Origin: Alisma plantago-aquatica
Taxonomy: Eukaryota; Streptophyta; Magnoliopsida; Alismatales; Alismataceae
DNA length: 64,000 nt
Reading direction: 5' to 3'
Assembly (NCBI GenBank): GCA_963693085.1
Contig: OY856412.1
Span: 1,063,910,744-1,063,974,743 of the forward strand
Notes under the pieces: generated by a model
What the model saw: only the letters and a program-made list of their open reading frames with translations
Database searches by the model: none
What the model was told of the DNA's origin: nothing
Program-made: the position numbers and the translations under genes
In this document: piece by piece, positions 9,707-23,705 of the stretch
How the letters are laid out: each line of letters starts with the position of its first letter
Numbering within the stretch: the first letter of the stretch is position 1

Positions 9707-12444
9707 TGTAATACTCCATTCCACTTTTGGATTACATGAAGCCCAAGGAAAAATATGTAAGATACAAGGAGAACTCTTTCTATATATATGATTATGTACG
9801 AAAATCCGAGATAATTAAATAGGAGAACAATTTAGAATAGGTGTTTCACCTTTCATGGGTTGCTAACCAAGTGCTTTAATTAAGAATTTGGCAATTATCT
9901 AGTAAGGAAAAATGGGACGGGATCCATTATATCCTTCCTTGTTTGATGTGGGAACTGCCCAATTATGTATAAACGTCTAACGAAACCAAGAACCCCACAG
10001 ACTATCAAATCCTAGTTTATACAGATCATATATATGTAAGATCTACCCTGGTGGTCTTCGTAGTCTCTTCCCACGGATGAACCCTAGAACCAGATTTGTT
10101 GCCTTCACCCATCTCCTGGCCTTGTACTACATCTTATCTTGGATTCATGGGGTGGAAGGAACTCTCTCTCTTCTCTCTTCAAGTCTGGCCATGGATAGGA
10201 AGGAGACATCAGTCATGCATTGGAGTCTTAGGGAAATAGTGATCGGTTCTTGAGGGCTTCCTGTGATACCGAAAGGATATATGGTGGTGTAGCGAAGCGG
10301 TGGAGGTCAGGGTTACAAAGTGGCCAGTAGGTGGCTCGCCCCCTCCCCCAACACCAGCAGCGATCACATTCTACAACGCCGACCAGGCTGCGACTCAAGA
10401 ACAGAGGAGACCGATAGCAGCATCACGAATCTAGTCTCCGCCATAGACAGGTCTGCAGGGACGGTGTTGTTCCTTTTGCTTGCAATGACAAAGAACCCAG
10501 TAGACGACCCTCTCCATGACAGAAGGCTTGGCCTCATAGGTGTGTGATTACAGCATCGAAGGTGGCACCTTCGCATCTGCGTCTGGGTGGCCACCTTGTT
10601 CCAAGGAGATCCGAGGCCAGCCGTACATGTAGATGTGGTCAGAGTGTAGCCATATGTGAGAACCATGGCCCTCAAGCTCGGCGGCGTGCATGTTGAGGAA
10701 ACACCCGGTCACACGCCACACAGATGTGATGCCAATGGCATTGCAACCCCAAGATGGCCGTCAGCTGTGGGCGGAGCTCCCCTGATCCGTTTAGGTGGTT
10801 GAGGATGGTGTCAGGGCCAAAGGGCTTCTGCCATGGTGGTAACAGGATTTAGGTGCCCAACGGCAGATACGAGGCCGCCTTCCATCACAGTGGCACTGGT
10901 GTGCAGACAACCGTGGAGTCGTGCAAAGTGGATCGGGATCGGGAGAGGGGCGAGTCCCTCGCAAACTAGGACTTTGTACGAGGAACGGAACTGGGTCGTT
11001 GGGTAAGAGGACCCTTGTCATGGACCCACGACCCAGAGGAAAAGAAGGTAATACAAACATACTTGTTATGCTGATGTGTCAGCGTCCCATTGGCTGATGA
11101 ATATGTTATCTTGAAATAATTATAGAAATTGCTAGGATGATCGAACTTAGACAAGTAGTATATGAAATTGCTCAGAAAAACAAGAGAAGTCCAAATAAAA
11201 TACTATCAGAATTTGAATTATGCTTCATGTTCTAAAAGTATGTGTAATACATGTGTTAATGTGATTAGTGTAAGGGAAAACCTAGATTTTTCTTAATCTA
11301 ATGCTTAATTGGATAGGTTCATTCATGTTAAACTAACACCTAATCTTGCCATGTATAATGAGTGAAACCTTGATAATGATGAATAATGGACAATTCCAGA
11401 TTAGTGATCTTATATATGTTGTTTTAGGGTTTTGAAACCAATACAGACATCTTGCTATGATCATAATGTTAGTAATATGATTTAGGTGTCACGAGTAATC
11501 TAATGTGCTTAATTGATGATTAGGGTTTCACCTAATATGCATAATTGAACTTGTAATCTTAGAAATCATAATATGATGGAAATAGGGTTTGTAACCCTAA
11601 TACATAGTCCAAACACAAGGTATCCCTAAACCCTAGTTTAAGATCACATCTAGATCTTATTAGTATAATGTGAATACATGGTGATACATATGTAGTATAC
11701 TTGTTTCAGATTAAATGCCTTATTGCTTGGATATTTGGATACACTCTTAAAGTATATGATGTTATGCATGGTTTCTGTAATGGCATAAGGTATGTGGTTA
11801 TGCTTATGAATACATGTATCGAATTCTGAGATTGTCGATGAGATTGAACGAAAAATAAACTTCTTTCCTTTTTATTTACTTCTTGCAAATTATAAAGTTC
11901 CTGTGAGTATCATGTAAAGTATATTCTAAACATTGGGTTAGATTGAACTTAAGGGTAATGCACACAAACCCCAGAGGGACAATGATTGCACCTGAGGTAG
12001 TTGACCAGAAATGGGTTAGAATATGAAAACAAGTTTATGTTCTTATATGCAAGATAAAGATGTTTGATTATGTTACTTGTGATTATTATCTAAACCCACA
12101 TACCAGTATAGCAATATACTGACTGTGTATTTGTTTGTCGACATTTTAGGAATCAAATATACTTGATTCGTGGACATGAGGGTACAAATAGAGATGTTGA
12201 AGACACTATAGTTTAATCATGAAGGTTTAGTATTAATGATTTATCTTCACACATGTAAAAGTGAATTCTGTTTAAAAGTTATGTAACTCCTTAGAGGAGT
12301 TTTTTAATTAAACATGTAAATATTTGATCATTAATGGAAATTGTTTACTATTTTGTATTATTTCTCGAATCTGATCCTGGAATTTATGATTAACAATCTG
12401 CGACTTTAAGGTCTTTTAGACACTCAAAAGTGCAGGTTGTTACA
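9707..12444 (+). repeat. Tekay/Del-like gypsy LTR
   Basis: It begins TGTAATACTCC and ends GGTTGTTACA, matching the typical termini of long plant Tekay/Del LTRs. Its 3' 700 bp is clearly similar to 18400-19099, including shared words such as AAGGTATGTGGTTA, TATAAAG-TCCT-TGAGTATCA and ACCCACATACCAGTA. A GC-rich block at 10280-11060 lies in the middle and may be the transcribed R region. The flanking five bases do not match, so it is not a clean solo LTR. Confidence 0.55.
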
Positions 12445-14050
12445 TATTAGATATCAAAATACATATGCATATTTCATAAAAAGCAGATTAGATAGGATGG
12501 AGCATACCCATTTCCATTGGGTAGGCATGCCAATTTTCTGTGAGTGTCAAAAGTAAATTTATTAACCCATCAAATATGAAAAATATTAGCCAATAAAAAA
12601 TATGCCCTTGTTTTACTGGTGTAAAAAATATCATGAAATTAGAATAAATTCGATATTTTTACATTAGGCATGTTCATTTATAATTAGACGTCATGACCTT
12701 ATCACATCACTTAAGGATGCAAACGCTAACTAGGCCAGTTTTTTAGCTCTAAAAGGCATTATTTCATTGCATGGATGACTTGATAGCTTCATTTTTTTAA
12801 TCAACTGGCTAAATGAGCATTATAAATCAATAGGAAGTCTTCTATTAGGGTACTTATCCTATTTATCATATACCATAGTAGTAAACAATTATGAGTAATG
12901 AAGATTTGCTAGTGAACCTAAACAAAAGGTGAAACTTATGGAATATTGGGGTGCAGAGAAAACATAACTATTGGAAATGGGTCAAATCATCAGTGTTAGA
13001 TACCATGGAGAAAAAAATATATCTTTTCAAATAAAATTATTTTTTTCTTTGTCTTTATGTATATATTTTTAGTCATTTCAACAACATGTCACTTGCATTC
13101 TTCAAACTAAGTCATAAATTTAATCAATGAACCTTTTGGGCCTATTGCAATTAGACCACATATTGCACAGAATGTTATCACAATAGTAATAGGGAATGTT
13201 GTATTACTTAGGTAGGGGTGGGTGTTGTCTGATAAGGTATATCATTATTTAAAATATAACCTAAACTTAAGAAAAAATTCTTCATATTAGCCTAAATTTT
13301 ATCAAACAGGATATGATAGTTGTTGTCGTCTAGATGGAGCTTATTTTGACTGGTCTGATGATAAAGTTTGATTATTTCTATACAAAAATTATTTTAATTA
13401 GTTAATATTTATGACATACTTCCACTACATGTAACAAAAGTTGTCTCCTAAAAAAATATAATGTCCATAATAGACCATATATAAGGAGGATGTTGTAAGC
13501 AACTCTGGCACAAACTACACCATTAATTTTTATCGATAAAAAAAAATATTCTGTTATGTCTCCAGTAATCCATGGGTTAGATTTTATTTTTATTTATTAC
13601 TTTTCTATCTTTTAGATGTAAATATACATAATATAATGATATTTATTATCTGCATCTAGCATAATGCCTTTATGATCAACTTGAAGTAAATCAACATCTA
13701 TCGTGATCTCCTTAAATAAATGATGGTGGAGTGGGAAGAAACTAAGAAAGGGGATAGTGAGAAAGGAACTAGTGGGTGGTTCAAACATGATGAAATGCTA
13801 CTTGATTCTTTTCAATCATGTGGATGTCTTATTTATAGAGGGGAACATATGCAAAGGTCCAACTTTCCAGCTTGTAATACAAGATAATATACACTTGTGT
13901 GGATCAAAATCATCTTGATTTGTGTGTAACCAAATGTATGACAAACCTGAGAGAAAGGAAGGAAGCATAAAGAGCTTGATGATCCACTACTCAATTGTTT
14001 ATATTCACTCTCAAACTAGGAGTAGTTGGAAAAAGTATCAATTTGAAAAT
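12445..14050. other. AT-rich stretch with no identifiable gene
   Basis: No long frame or RNA gene was seen. The first bases (TATTAGATATCAAAA) could be a decayed TGGTATCAGA primer site after the LTR. The part at 13720-13900, with TTATTTATAGAG, may be the 3' LTR of the copia relic to its right; this is uncertain. Confidence 0.35.
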
Positions 14051-14059
14051 TAGGGATGA

Positions 14060-15370
14060 TGATGATGCTTGAAAAGGTGCTTGGATAATACATCAATCAG
14101 TTGTTGTGCACTAGGAACATATGATGTAAGAAGTTGCCCAAGAGATACCTATTCACAAACAAAGTCAAAATCAAGTTCAACATGTTTTATCTGAGCTTGA
14201 AATATAGGGTTGACAATTAGTTATCACATAGATGATGAGCTAGCTTGATAAGAGGAATGTGTGGATAGTTGCACAAATAGGACATACATGTAATCTCAGA
14301 TGTAGCAAAGGATAAAGCTATATATTTAGTTTGAGTATTTAATCGACAAACAATATTTTGCTTGTTGGCACTCAACAAGACACATGTTTGGCTAAAACAG
14401 AAAGAAAATTTAGTAGTGGAACATTATGTGAGTGGTCATTCTTCCATTAAGAATCACAAACGATTGTAATTTTATACTCTATTAGAGGTTTAATGGCCAA
14501 GTTCAAGCTTGTACTTCCATTGAAATAATGAATAATGCACTTAAATAGAGAAAAGTGATTTAGGTGGGACTATCCATGAACTTACAAGCTATGTTAACTG
14601 CATAGATAATTCCCAACCTAGTGAGAGTTACTGAAATCATCCCACCATTGACACATGTGAACCATATTTAGCATTGACTCAAATGATTGACTATTGTAAA
14701 ATTGTAGTGGAATATGTGTTCCCATCACTTTAAAGTCTATCGTTTCTATATTTGTAAGAATATCCATAATATATATTCTGGGCTAGAAAAGAGAACCATA
14801 GATATGATTAAGTTGCTTGGCTAAGAAATATTGTGCTTTCCCTAGATCCCAAAATTGGAAAGTGAATGCATATCAAAAATGAATATTCACCTTAATTTAT
14901 TATTATTTTCTATAACTATAATATCATCTACATACAACATTAGGCATATCACATTAGCTTTAGTAGTAAAGACATAATTATATAGCAACCAAAATTTAGA
15001 AGATAATGAATAGATCTATTTAACTAGTATCTGGGGGCCTATTTAAAACCATGTAAATATTTTTAAGTTCACCTATTGAGTTGGGATATTTTTTATGATG
15101 AAAACATGTGGTTTTTCCATATAGGCTCATTCTAAAAGTTCATCATGGAGAAAGGAATTACAAATGTACAATTGATGGATTTTCCAGTGGATAGTAACAA
15201 TTAAAATAAAAGAAATTTTAGTAGTTGAATTTTTAATAACCAGGCTAAAGGTTTCAAGAGTCTACTCTCTATTCATATGTATATTACATTAGCTACCATC
15301 CTTAATTTAATTTAATCATGAGTCATAGTAGATTTAATTTTGGACTTAAAGACCCACTTGGACCCTATAA
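14060..15370 (-). pseudogene. Copia RT-RNase H relic
   Basis: Read on the minus strand in changing frames, the region shows the start of a copia reverse transcriptase (GSKWVFKSK near 15350), the catalytic-box pattern LYVDDI near 14930, and RNase H features at 14400-14150: a spaced match to the SRSSTEAEY and ALSFATSEI region, then KHVELDFDFV. All are interrupted by many stops and frameshifts. It is an old, immobile fragment, probably of the Ale/Ivana side of copia by its RNase H wording, but I cannot fix the lineage. Confidence 0.6.
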
Positions 15371-17880
15371 CATTAGCATTAACTGGTATGGTGCATAAGA
15401 CCATGATTGATTTATTCAAGAAGTATTGCTTTCTTCTATTCATAATGTTTCAAAGCATGTGTAATATTTTGAGATTTTTAGAATAGCTGATGAGTACATA
15501 TTATATTTTTTATCCACTTTACAGATCCCCTCCTTTGACCGTGTTACCCTATGATGATTGTTAGAACAATTTTGCTAGGTATCAAAAGTCAATCATGAAT
15601 AATTTTCTAAACCACGAACTATGTCATTTTTATTGTAAACATGGTTGCTTTCTTCTTCAATGATTCTAGTTGTTTCTCCAACATTTGAAGTTCGGTCAAT
15701 AAAGTCAGCAATTCGATTTGTATTTAAAATGAAATTTAGATTGGCATTCTCTATATAGGGAAAATCATTTACATGATTACCATTTTCATCAAAATGACTT
15801 CTCATGGGATAATGTTGTGTCACAGAATTGAATTCTCATTCCAAATCCAACAAACAAACACAATACAAAAGACAAAATGTGGAAGCAAAAATTCTTAGTA
15901 TACATGAACAATTAATGGATGCATACACCAACTTATTCAACATTCAATAATTATATAATTATTATAACATTAGTTATTACAAATTTCCAATTTCATATTT
16001 TATGGTTCAAAATAAAAGTATGATCATATTTCCAATGATCGTGTACAAATGATTGAGACTCACTTTAAGAGAATCTAAGTGATATTATAATGATAGGATC
16101 ATAGTGTGACATTGGTTGAATTGGAATGATGATCTAAGCCTTAGAGTAAATCTTCAATTTAATTTAAGAATGAAATACTAATTTCATATATGCATATGGG
16201 GTGTTAAATGATGAGAAAGATTTCATAAATTAAATTATATTAAGGGTTGTGGACCCTTTTGGAGGCCCACAGCATGAGGCATGGGCCTTTAAACACAATT
16301 GAATCACGTTAGGCTAATTAGGGTTGGCATATTGGTCCCTAAGAGAACAAAGGTGAAAATTTTGTGCTTCTCATAAACACCCATCATTTTTTTAGTTGAT
16401 GGATAATAGTAATATTAGATAATGGGAAAATTTTGAGATAGTTCTAAATTATATGGTACCTTGGGTGATTAATTATGTGATTATCTAGTTTTACTTAAAA
16501 GGTAAAATTGGAGTGACCATCCATATAGTGTAGGTATTATCCCTTGCCTAAGAGATAATAATGGAAATATGGAGATATACCCAAATAGGGATTAAATAGA
16601 GTGATATATTATCCTAGATAATAAATTTTTGAATTTTGGGGTTTTACCCAAATGAAAATAAAAGAGAAAAAATAATAGGGACAAAGTCCCTTGGATCTGG
16701 ATCGTGGATATATATGAGTACGGAGGGTTACCTCCCCTACTCAGGACTTTCACCACTAAACTCTGAGTCAGGAAATCTCTTCATTAGTTCCAAATTCCCT
16801 CTCCTTACCCTCCTAAATAGAAAAAGCATCCCCAAAATCCTCTCAAATGGATTCTTATAGTCTGATGAACTCAAGACCAGATAAAGGGAGGACCTTATTA
16901 TGGATGTACTAGAGATGAAGGGACTATCTTCTAACAACCTATAGGTAGTTGGCACAGTTTTACCCTAGGCTTGTAATCCTATCTAAGGCATTGCATATCC
17001 CAAATCATATTGTTTCCCAATTCTGAGAAACCTTAACAAGGAATATTACACTTTCCGAACAAGAGATGTTTCGTCATAAAAAATTAGGTGACTGTCACAA
17101 GGATATGGAAGATCTCAAACCTTGGCAAGGAGAGATGGATCTGATGAAGGATTTTCAAGCTTGATAGGATGCTAATGAGACTTGTATGGAATGATAGGTA
17201 AACAAACTTAGCTCCTATGTTATCCTTATACCGTGTGTACAGTCACCACCATGAAGCAAAGCTTCATCCATACAGCCTGGGCAACCTTTAGCTCAGTCAC
17301 GAGTGTCATTGGGTCTGTCAAGACCCTACAATGGTGCTGAGACCTTGTCTCAATCTTCCAAAACCAAGGATGGGGAGCCAACCTTCATCTGACCCTTCTT
17401 CCACATCGGGATCAGACACCTAGCGAGATGGAAGATGACCTAGGGACTTTTACCAAAGTACCCAGGGGAAACATTTAAGGGGGAAGGGCCCAAGTATCTT
17501 TTCTTCTAGATAACACCCAACCCATGTAGAGTCACTGAGGTGATATGGTTGGTCCGCATGGATTTATTGGTTAATACATTAAATGTTGACATGTTGACTC
17601 TCTGGTCCGTGTGGATTTATTGGTTAATATGTTAAATGTTGACGTGTCGATTGGCCACTTAAGCTTTATTTCAAAATAAATGTAGTAAATTATTATTAAG
17701 TTGGATTACATTAAAACTATAGGTCATTTTTCATTAGAAAAATATGTAGAAAACAAATAAAATCATTCACATGAATCTAATCATGCTTCCTATTCCCAAA
17801 TATTGCTAATACATGTATATGGGATGATTTATTTTGCAAAATATGAAGTTCAATCTAAAAGATCTATTTATTTTGTGATA
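15371..17880. other. Unassigned AT-rich region
   Basis: No recognisable protein. A short open stretch at 15823-15593 (minus, 76 codons) lies where a copia integrase-RT linker would be, but matches nothing I know. Part of 16200-17880 may be the U3/R part of the LTR whose end is at 19099; a TATA-like GGATATATATGAG lies near 16706. Confidence 0.3.
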
Positions 17881-19099
17881 TAACTGCTACTATTTGAATA
17901 ATATTGAAATACCATTGCCTTAAATTGGACTTAAATGATAATGATTCATGATTTAAGTCTCAAGTCATAAAAATGACTACTAAGGGTTTAAAACTAAAGC
18001 TTATAGCTTAATATTATGTTCACCCACATAGTATGCTCCATGTGTTCATAATGACATGTTAGGATCAATCTATGACTCAAGGATTACATTGATGCCTAAA
18101 TATGCTTCTAGTTAGAAAAAGTGTTTAATCGATGTTTATAGTGAGAATATTATATGAAAATCCTAGACCTTGTGTTGATATAAAGAGTAATTGATCCAAC
18201 CTAATCTAATATGATATTATGATGATAGAATTATCAATAGACGAATTGGGGTTACACATAATGAAAATTTGTGGTTTATAACCTAATGAATCATGATGCA
18301 GCCCTAAACCTGAGCTAGGATATATCCTAGACTTAATTAGAATGTTATGAATGTATTAGTGACACTCAAGGGTTGGATGTAATTATAGATTGTGTTGTTT
18401 GATTCGATGTATGGTTGATTGCTTGATTATACTTGACAATTGGATTTTATAAAGTATTTGAAGATTATACTGCAAGGTTCTTCTATAAGGTATGTGGTTA
18501 CAAATATGAATACTCGCATTATCGACTTCAGAATTTTTCTGCAGTTTCTTGAAGTTTGAATGAATGATATGTATTGGATATTTATTTATTTCTTACAAAC
18601 TATAAAGCTCCTATGAGTATCACATAAATATAGAATATTCTAAACCATGGGTTTCACCCATCAAGGGGTAATGCACATAAGTCCAATGATGGACAATAAT
18701 TACCCCCGAGAGGGCATACCAATCATGGGTTGGAATAGGAAAGAAAATACAAGCTCATATGTGACATTAAATGACTGTTGAATATACATATTTGTGATGT
18801 TTTGGATGAACCCACATACCAGTAAAGATCAAAGTTGTTGAAGATATTAAAGATAAGTCAAGGAGGATTAGATAGTTAATCATTTGTTCTAATGTATAAG
18901 TTAGTATTCTTTGAAATATTTATGTAATTCCTTAGAGAAGCTCATCATACAATCTTGTAAACATTATTTGTTGACATTAATGGATATTATTAATCATTCT
19001 ATATTTTTTGTTAAATTTGATCCTAGAAATTTAGAGTAATGATCCTCAACTATAAGGTATCTCTTGACCGTGAGACACTAAAAAGTGGGGGTTGTTCCA
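17881..19099 (+). repeat. 3' part of a second Tekay/Del-like LTR
   Basis: It is similar to 11300-12444 and ends GGGGGTTGTTCCA, a decayed form of the TTGTTACA terminus. Its left edge cannot be placed; the real LTR may begin near 16200. It belongs to the same family as 9707-12444 but is well diverged. Confidence 0.5.
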
Positions 19100-19101
19100 T
19101 T

Positions 19102-19113
19102 TGTATCAGAGGC
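19102..19113 (+). other. Primer binding site remnant (tRNA-iMet type)
   Basis: TGTATCAGAGGC directly after the LTR end is TGGTATCAGAGC with one G lost and one gained. This supports a plus-strand gypsy 5' LTR ending at 19099, whose interior was lost. Confidence 0.5.
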
Positions 19114-19599
19114 CAAAATTTTTGAATAATATTTAATAGTTGATAATATCAAACAATATGTAGATATATAAGGAAAATTATCAGGACATAACCTAATGGT
19201 AATGGTATATAGAAAGGATCATGACTTTGGGGGATGTCATAATTTTCCTCCTCATCGGTAAGTTGGTATATCTAAACTCCCTCAGCCAATGTGATACCTG
19301 CCTGGCTAGAACATTGATTTTGTCTGAAGTAATGTTTCTTGTAGATTTCTCATCTCTAATTCAGACTAGATCAAATGTAGGAAGAAAACTCCTAATAAAA
19401 TGGCCTCCATGACTAGAACCACTCGAATGGAGACTTATTTCCCAGGATGGCAGAAAACCACTTGCCTAAATAAGGTGAAGAGGAATGATGCTAAATGACC
19501 TATCTGTTAAGAATTGTAGAGTTTGTAAGCATAGAGGAAACAATAAAAAAGTTTCCACATATCCAACAATTTTATCTCGTCAACCATGATGTATTCATA
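19114..19599. other. Unassigned, no gene seen
   Basis: Short open stretches at 19221-19412 and 19495-19686 have no recognisable domain and no supporting context. The DNA probably belongs to the lost gypsy interior or to the outer part of the next copia LTR. Confidence 0.3.
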
Positions 19600-21226
19600 A
19601 AGAGAATGCATGAGGTATACCTTGTCATAGAGCATGTCCAACAACATCCTCCTTGTGGAATGATGTGCAACATTCCTCACATATAAATATGGTCCATGTC
19701 AAAATCCTCTAATTGCATTATCTCAATCCATAATTCACTATGTACTCCACACCGATGAATTAGAACTCCTCATCAAGCATCCTGAGCCAGTAAGAAGGAG
19801 CGGCCTTCACTTTATGACATGCTAGCATCAAAATCGCTCTCCCTTTCTCTCTATCATGGGGAAGATGACAAATAGTATTCATGTATAAGAGTGTGTGTGT
19901 GAAATTTGGCCATCATGTCCTTTAAATAGGAGAGGAAAGGAAGTAGGGTTTCCTAAAAATCCTAGGAAACAAAAGGTTGCAGTTGCATTTAAATTGAGTT
20001 TCTTGTGGACTATTAAAAAGACAATTAGAATAATCTGGACTCAATTAATTAACTAACTAATCGTATGAAGTGATTAAACAATTTTTCATCATCCGACTCT
20101 AGTCAATAGTTAGGTATTAACTAGCTAACTTAACAATTTAAATCCAATTAATTGTCTTAAACATTTTAAACAATTAACCTGGATTATACTACCATATTAT
20201 TCTAGTAGATTACCTAAATGTTTTTGTAATCAATTTGACTCAGACCATTTCCGATCATGTGTGCAATTGCATTCCTATTCAAATTCATCCTATGTGTGTG
20301 ACCCTATAGGCTCTAAATTACATTCCACAAACAATGATTGGTATCTAGCGTCACTTCATTGTTAACCAAGTAATTGGAGAAGTTGGAGAACAACTTAACC
20401 TAGTATTTTCACCAGTGTTATAGTGATTTTATAATCCCATTACCTCTAATATCTAGATTGAATCTGAGGCATGGAAATTTCATCATCTTAATGTTCAATC
20501 GTTGTTGCTTGATGTAGAGTAGAATATTGAGATACGCATGAACTCAATATCACATATTGACACACATGAGCATGGTCATGCATTTCATAATATCACACAT
20601 CAATTGGTTGGGATTTAACTCCAATGGGAGGGACAAATTCCATCTACATCACTCAATAATCTATGTGAGTCACAATGCACCCAATCACTTCTTCTATAAA
20701 AACCCTTATTCATGGTCACCTTGAGTAGTGTTAAAGCTTGTTGAACAACATGCAATTGTTGTAGTGACTTCAGGTCTAAGAACCCCAATCAACAATGTTA
20801 CAATGGGATGTGATTCTGACCTCCATAATTGGCTTCCTTCTATCATACTCAAAGTGGGCTTGTCCTATTCACTTGTTCATAAAAAGTACCTATGTGTTTG
20901 ATTTGATATACAATATTATGAAAAATGAGATATATTCATCAATCAACACACATAATAGTCATTATGTATGATTGTTGCCGTAATATCCAAGAAATAACAT
21001 CTGACTAGAAGGAATACTTTAACATACAAATGTTCTCATATTGAATTCCTCAACATGAAACCACATGTCATTGAGTCATACATTCCAAGTACATTATTAT
21101 ATCTATCTTTCATCACATATTGAAAAAAACATAATAATTGGAAATGCCTATATTAATATTCAAATCAATCACAAGATGTGACATTACAATCATCATATGA
21201 TTAGATCTTAGGGCATATCACCAACA
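19600..21226 (-). repeat. Angela-like copia LTR, copy 2
   Basis: The right edge is sharp: the minus strand starts TGTTGGTGATATGCCC, the form seen at Angela-type LTR starts. Large parts align with the LTRs ending at 36696 and 62057, including the CACCCAATCACT region and a TATA-like box on the minus strand near 19925. The left edge is not clear. No copia coding follows on the right, so this is a solo or truncated LTR. Confidence 0.6.
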
Positions 21227-22375
21227 CTATCATGGAGGGACGTCAAGGTGAACATCTATGTGATTTTCAGAATTCTAACTTCTTTCACTTTATAACCATC
21301 TCACATCTCCTATTCAAAAAAGAAACAACTACAATCTTCTTCACAAGAAACTAATCGGCTGGAAGATGCGTCAGCGAGTCACCAACAGACTAAGAATACC
21401 ACCTATCAAAATAGTTGGCTAATGTATGCCATCTCCTCAAAGGTTGTGTTAAGTAATTTTGATAGAAATGGAAGTCGTTGACCACTAGACCCAATAATTA
21501 CATGAAAATAATCATTATCATCGTGTCCAAAAAGATGAAAGGAAGGTCAAATAGCCCTTGCATAGGAAGACTAGCCAAGTGACCCCTATATTCCTCAATC
21601 AAGTTTGTCTTCAACATATCCATCTCCTAGTCTCAAATTGGAAAAAGTAATGATCCATGACCTTAAACACATACTAAACCCTCCCTTTGGCATCAAAAGA
21701 GAACCCATATGTAGGAGCATAATACACTTGAAGGATGAGGGAATAGAAAGAATGAAAGGGTTCTCTACTTGTTCTTGGAAGAGGTTGATAAAACTTCTCA
21801 CCGTCTTTTTGACACAAATCAACATCAATGATGTTAGACATGACCTATAAAGTTGTGAGGCTACTAGATTTTAAGGAGAACACTTTTAAAATTGACATGC
21901 ACCCCATTTTGTATGGAATGTGGAGGAACTATGCCTCCCACACCGATGCTTCTACTCAAGAAGGGATGTGGATCTGAAGTGCCCTCACAAAAGTCTGGGT
22001 ACTAGCAACAAGCAAGCATTAAAATCCAAATACATATTCAAATGACTTGATTACTTAAGAATATAAATTATATGTCATTCAATTTTAGTCCTTCGATGAG
22101 TTTGATTGAACCCAAATTCCGTCTCGTAAGCAGTTTCATAAAGACAACACAAATGATCAAAACATGACTATCTGCAAGTCATAATACTTAATCGCTTATC
22201 ATGAACATATTCATACCCCATGTTATGGACCTCACAGTGAGAGGGAAAATTATTGATACTAAATTTTTGTGTATAGCTAACGTGGTTACATAACAAAAAT
22301 AAGAAAATTGCATTTGTAGAGATAAATGAAACATACACATATATTAGATCAAACTCGAAGGTACAAACATATTTA
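21227..22375. other. Unassigned AT-rich stretch
   Basis: Short open stretches on both strands near 21600-21850 have no recognisable features. Nothing else was seen. Confidence 0.3.
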
Positions 22376-23143
22376 GGTATGAACATGGTTCAGGAAAGCA
22401 GTATGTGTTGTACGGGCGGAGAGGGTACTGCATAGAGTATATGCGGTATGCGGGAGTATATACGGGAGTATATGCGGTTTTGGATTTTTTTATTTCAATA
22501 AACTAATTATATATAAAATAATATAGCGAGATCATAAATTAAAATATATAGAGTAGACACGTACATCTATTTACTTATAAACATATTAATATGCAGGTAT
22601 GATGTATGATATGCTTATATATGTATATATGTCTATATATAGAATGTGTTTGTAATATATGTACAAATACTAAAATGTAAGTAAATCAATGTACATATAT
22701 ATGTATCGTGTGTATAAATTTGAATAAATTAAAATGTACATATACATGCACAAATATGTGATTGTATATTTAGGTATATTGTATATGTATCTATACATGT
22801 TAATATATCAAAAGGTATTCGAATAAATGTACAAATGCATGTGGAAAATTTTTATATGTATTACAATGTGTACATATAATTCAATGACTATATATCTCAA
22901 TTTATATATTTAATGAAATGTGTGTATATATATGCATGTATGTATGAAATGCATGAACATTAGTTGTGGGATTTTCAAAAAGCGGGGTTTAATCGGCCGC
23001 TTCATCGGCCAAGCGGGAGTATATGCGGCCCATGACCGCTTAGTGGACCGATTAGTAATATGCGGTGTGGTAGGGTGACTGAATAGGTATATGCAGGAGT
23101 ATATGCGTCCATGCGGACCGATTTCCCGAACAGTGGGTATGAA
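22376..23143. mobile_element. hAT-type MITE with 8-bp target duplication
   Basis: The direct repeat GGTATGAA at 22376-22383 and 23136-23143 flanks a 752-bp element (22384-23135). Its ends are imperfect inverted repeats, CATGGTTCAGGAAA on the left and CACTGTTCGGGAAA on the right strand. CA-ended termini and an 8-bp duplication are hAT hallmarks. Subterminal zones carry repeated words of the type GCGGGAGTATATGCGG in both directions, as expected for transposase binding sites. The middle is AT-rich with no frame, so a hAT transposase from elsewhere would be needed. Confidence 0.8.
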
Positions 23144-23591
23144 TTATGGACTTAGCCATAAACACCAAAATCTGGCCAAAAGTAACTAAAGATAACCCAT
23201 TGTTTCAAAAAAAGGTTGCACGCATATACTTAACCACTTATAGGGAAGACTAGTTGGCAATATTTAGATGCACATTTGTTATCTTGGACCAAACTAGATT
23301 ATATTCTTATTAATAACATTATCTTGATGTATTATATTGTTGTATGTTTTATACACAAGTCACATGCTTATTCAAGTTTTGTTATTTTTAACCTTTAGGA
23401 CATGTGGTCATTTTTGTATATGGCTAGTGTTAATTATTATGCACTTGTGTTAAACCATTATGTGTGTGCTTCATTGGAATTTATGTTTAAATGATTCTAA
23501 AATGCATCCTAAATGGTGCTTTACTTTTCACTGAAACTTTTATATTCAAGTATATCTCAAATTTTAGATTATAATTATATATATACTTATT

Positions 23592-23705
23592 GATTATTAA
23601 AAAATCCAAAACCATATATACTTCTGCATATACTCCTGCATACTGCATATAATCTATAAGGTGACCTCTCTGCATGCATAGTGCATACCACTTTTTAAAA
23701 CTATG
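23592..23705 (-). mobile_element. hAT-end relic, inverted copy of the MITE left end
   Basis: The reverse complement of this segment aligns over about 100 bp with 22384-22495, sharing GGAGTATATGC repeats and GGTTTTGGATTTTTT. Its outer end (CATAG on the minus strand) also begins with CA. No matching 8-bp duplication was found, so it is a separate fragment of the same family or part of an older larger element. Confidence 0.55.

Noticed and set aside
19851..21235. Solo LTR with flanking direct repeat CTATCATGG
   Set aside because: The repeat occurs at 19851 and 21227, but similarity to the other LTR copies continues left of 19851, so the left copy is inside the LTR and the match is chance.
22384..23705. 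One 1.3-kb hAT element spanning both similar ends
   Set aside because: The 8 bases outside 23705 (AGGTCACC) do not match those outside 22384 (GGTATGAA), whereas those at 23136 do.
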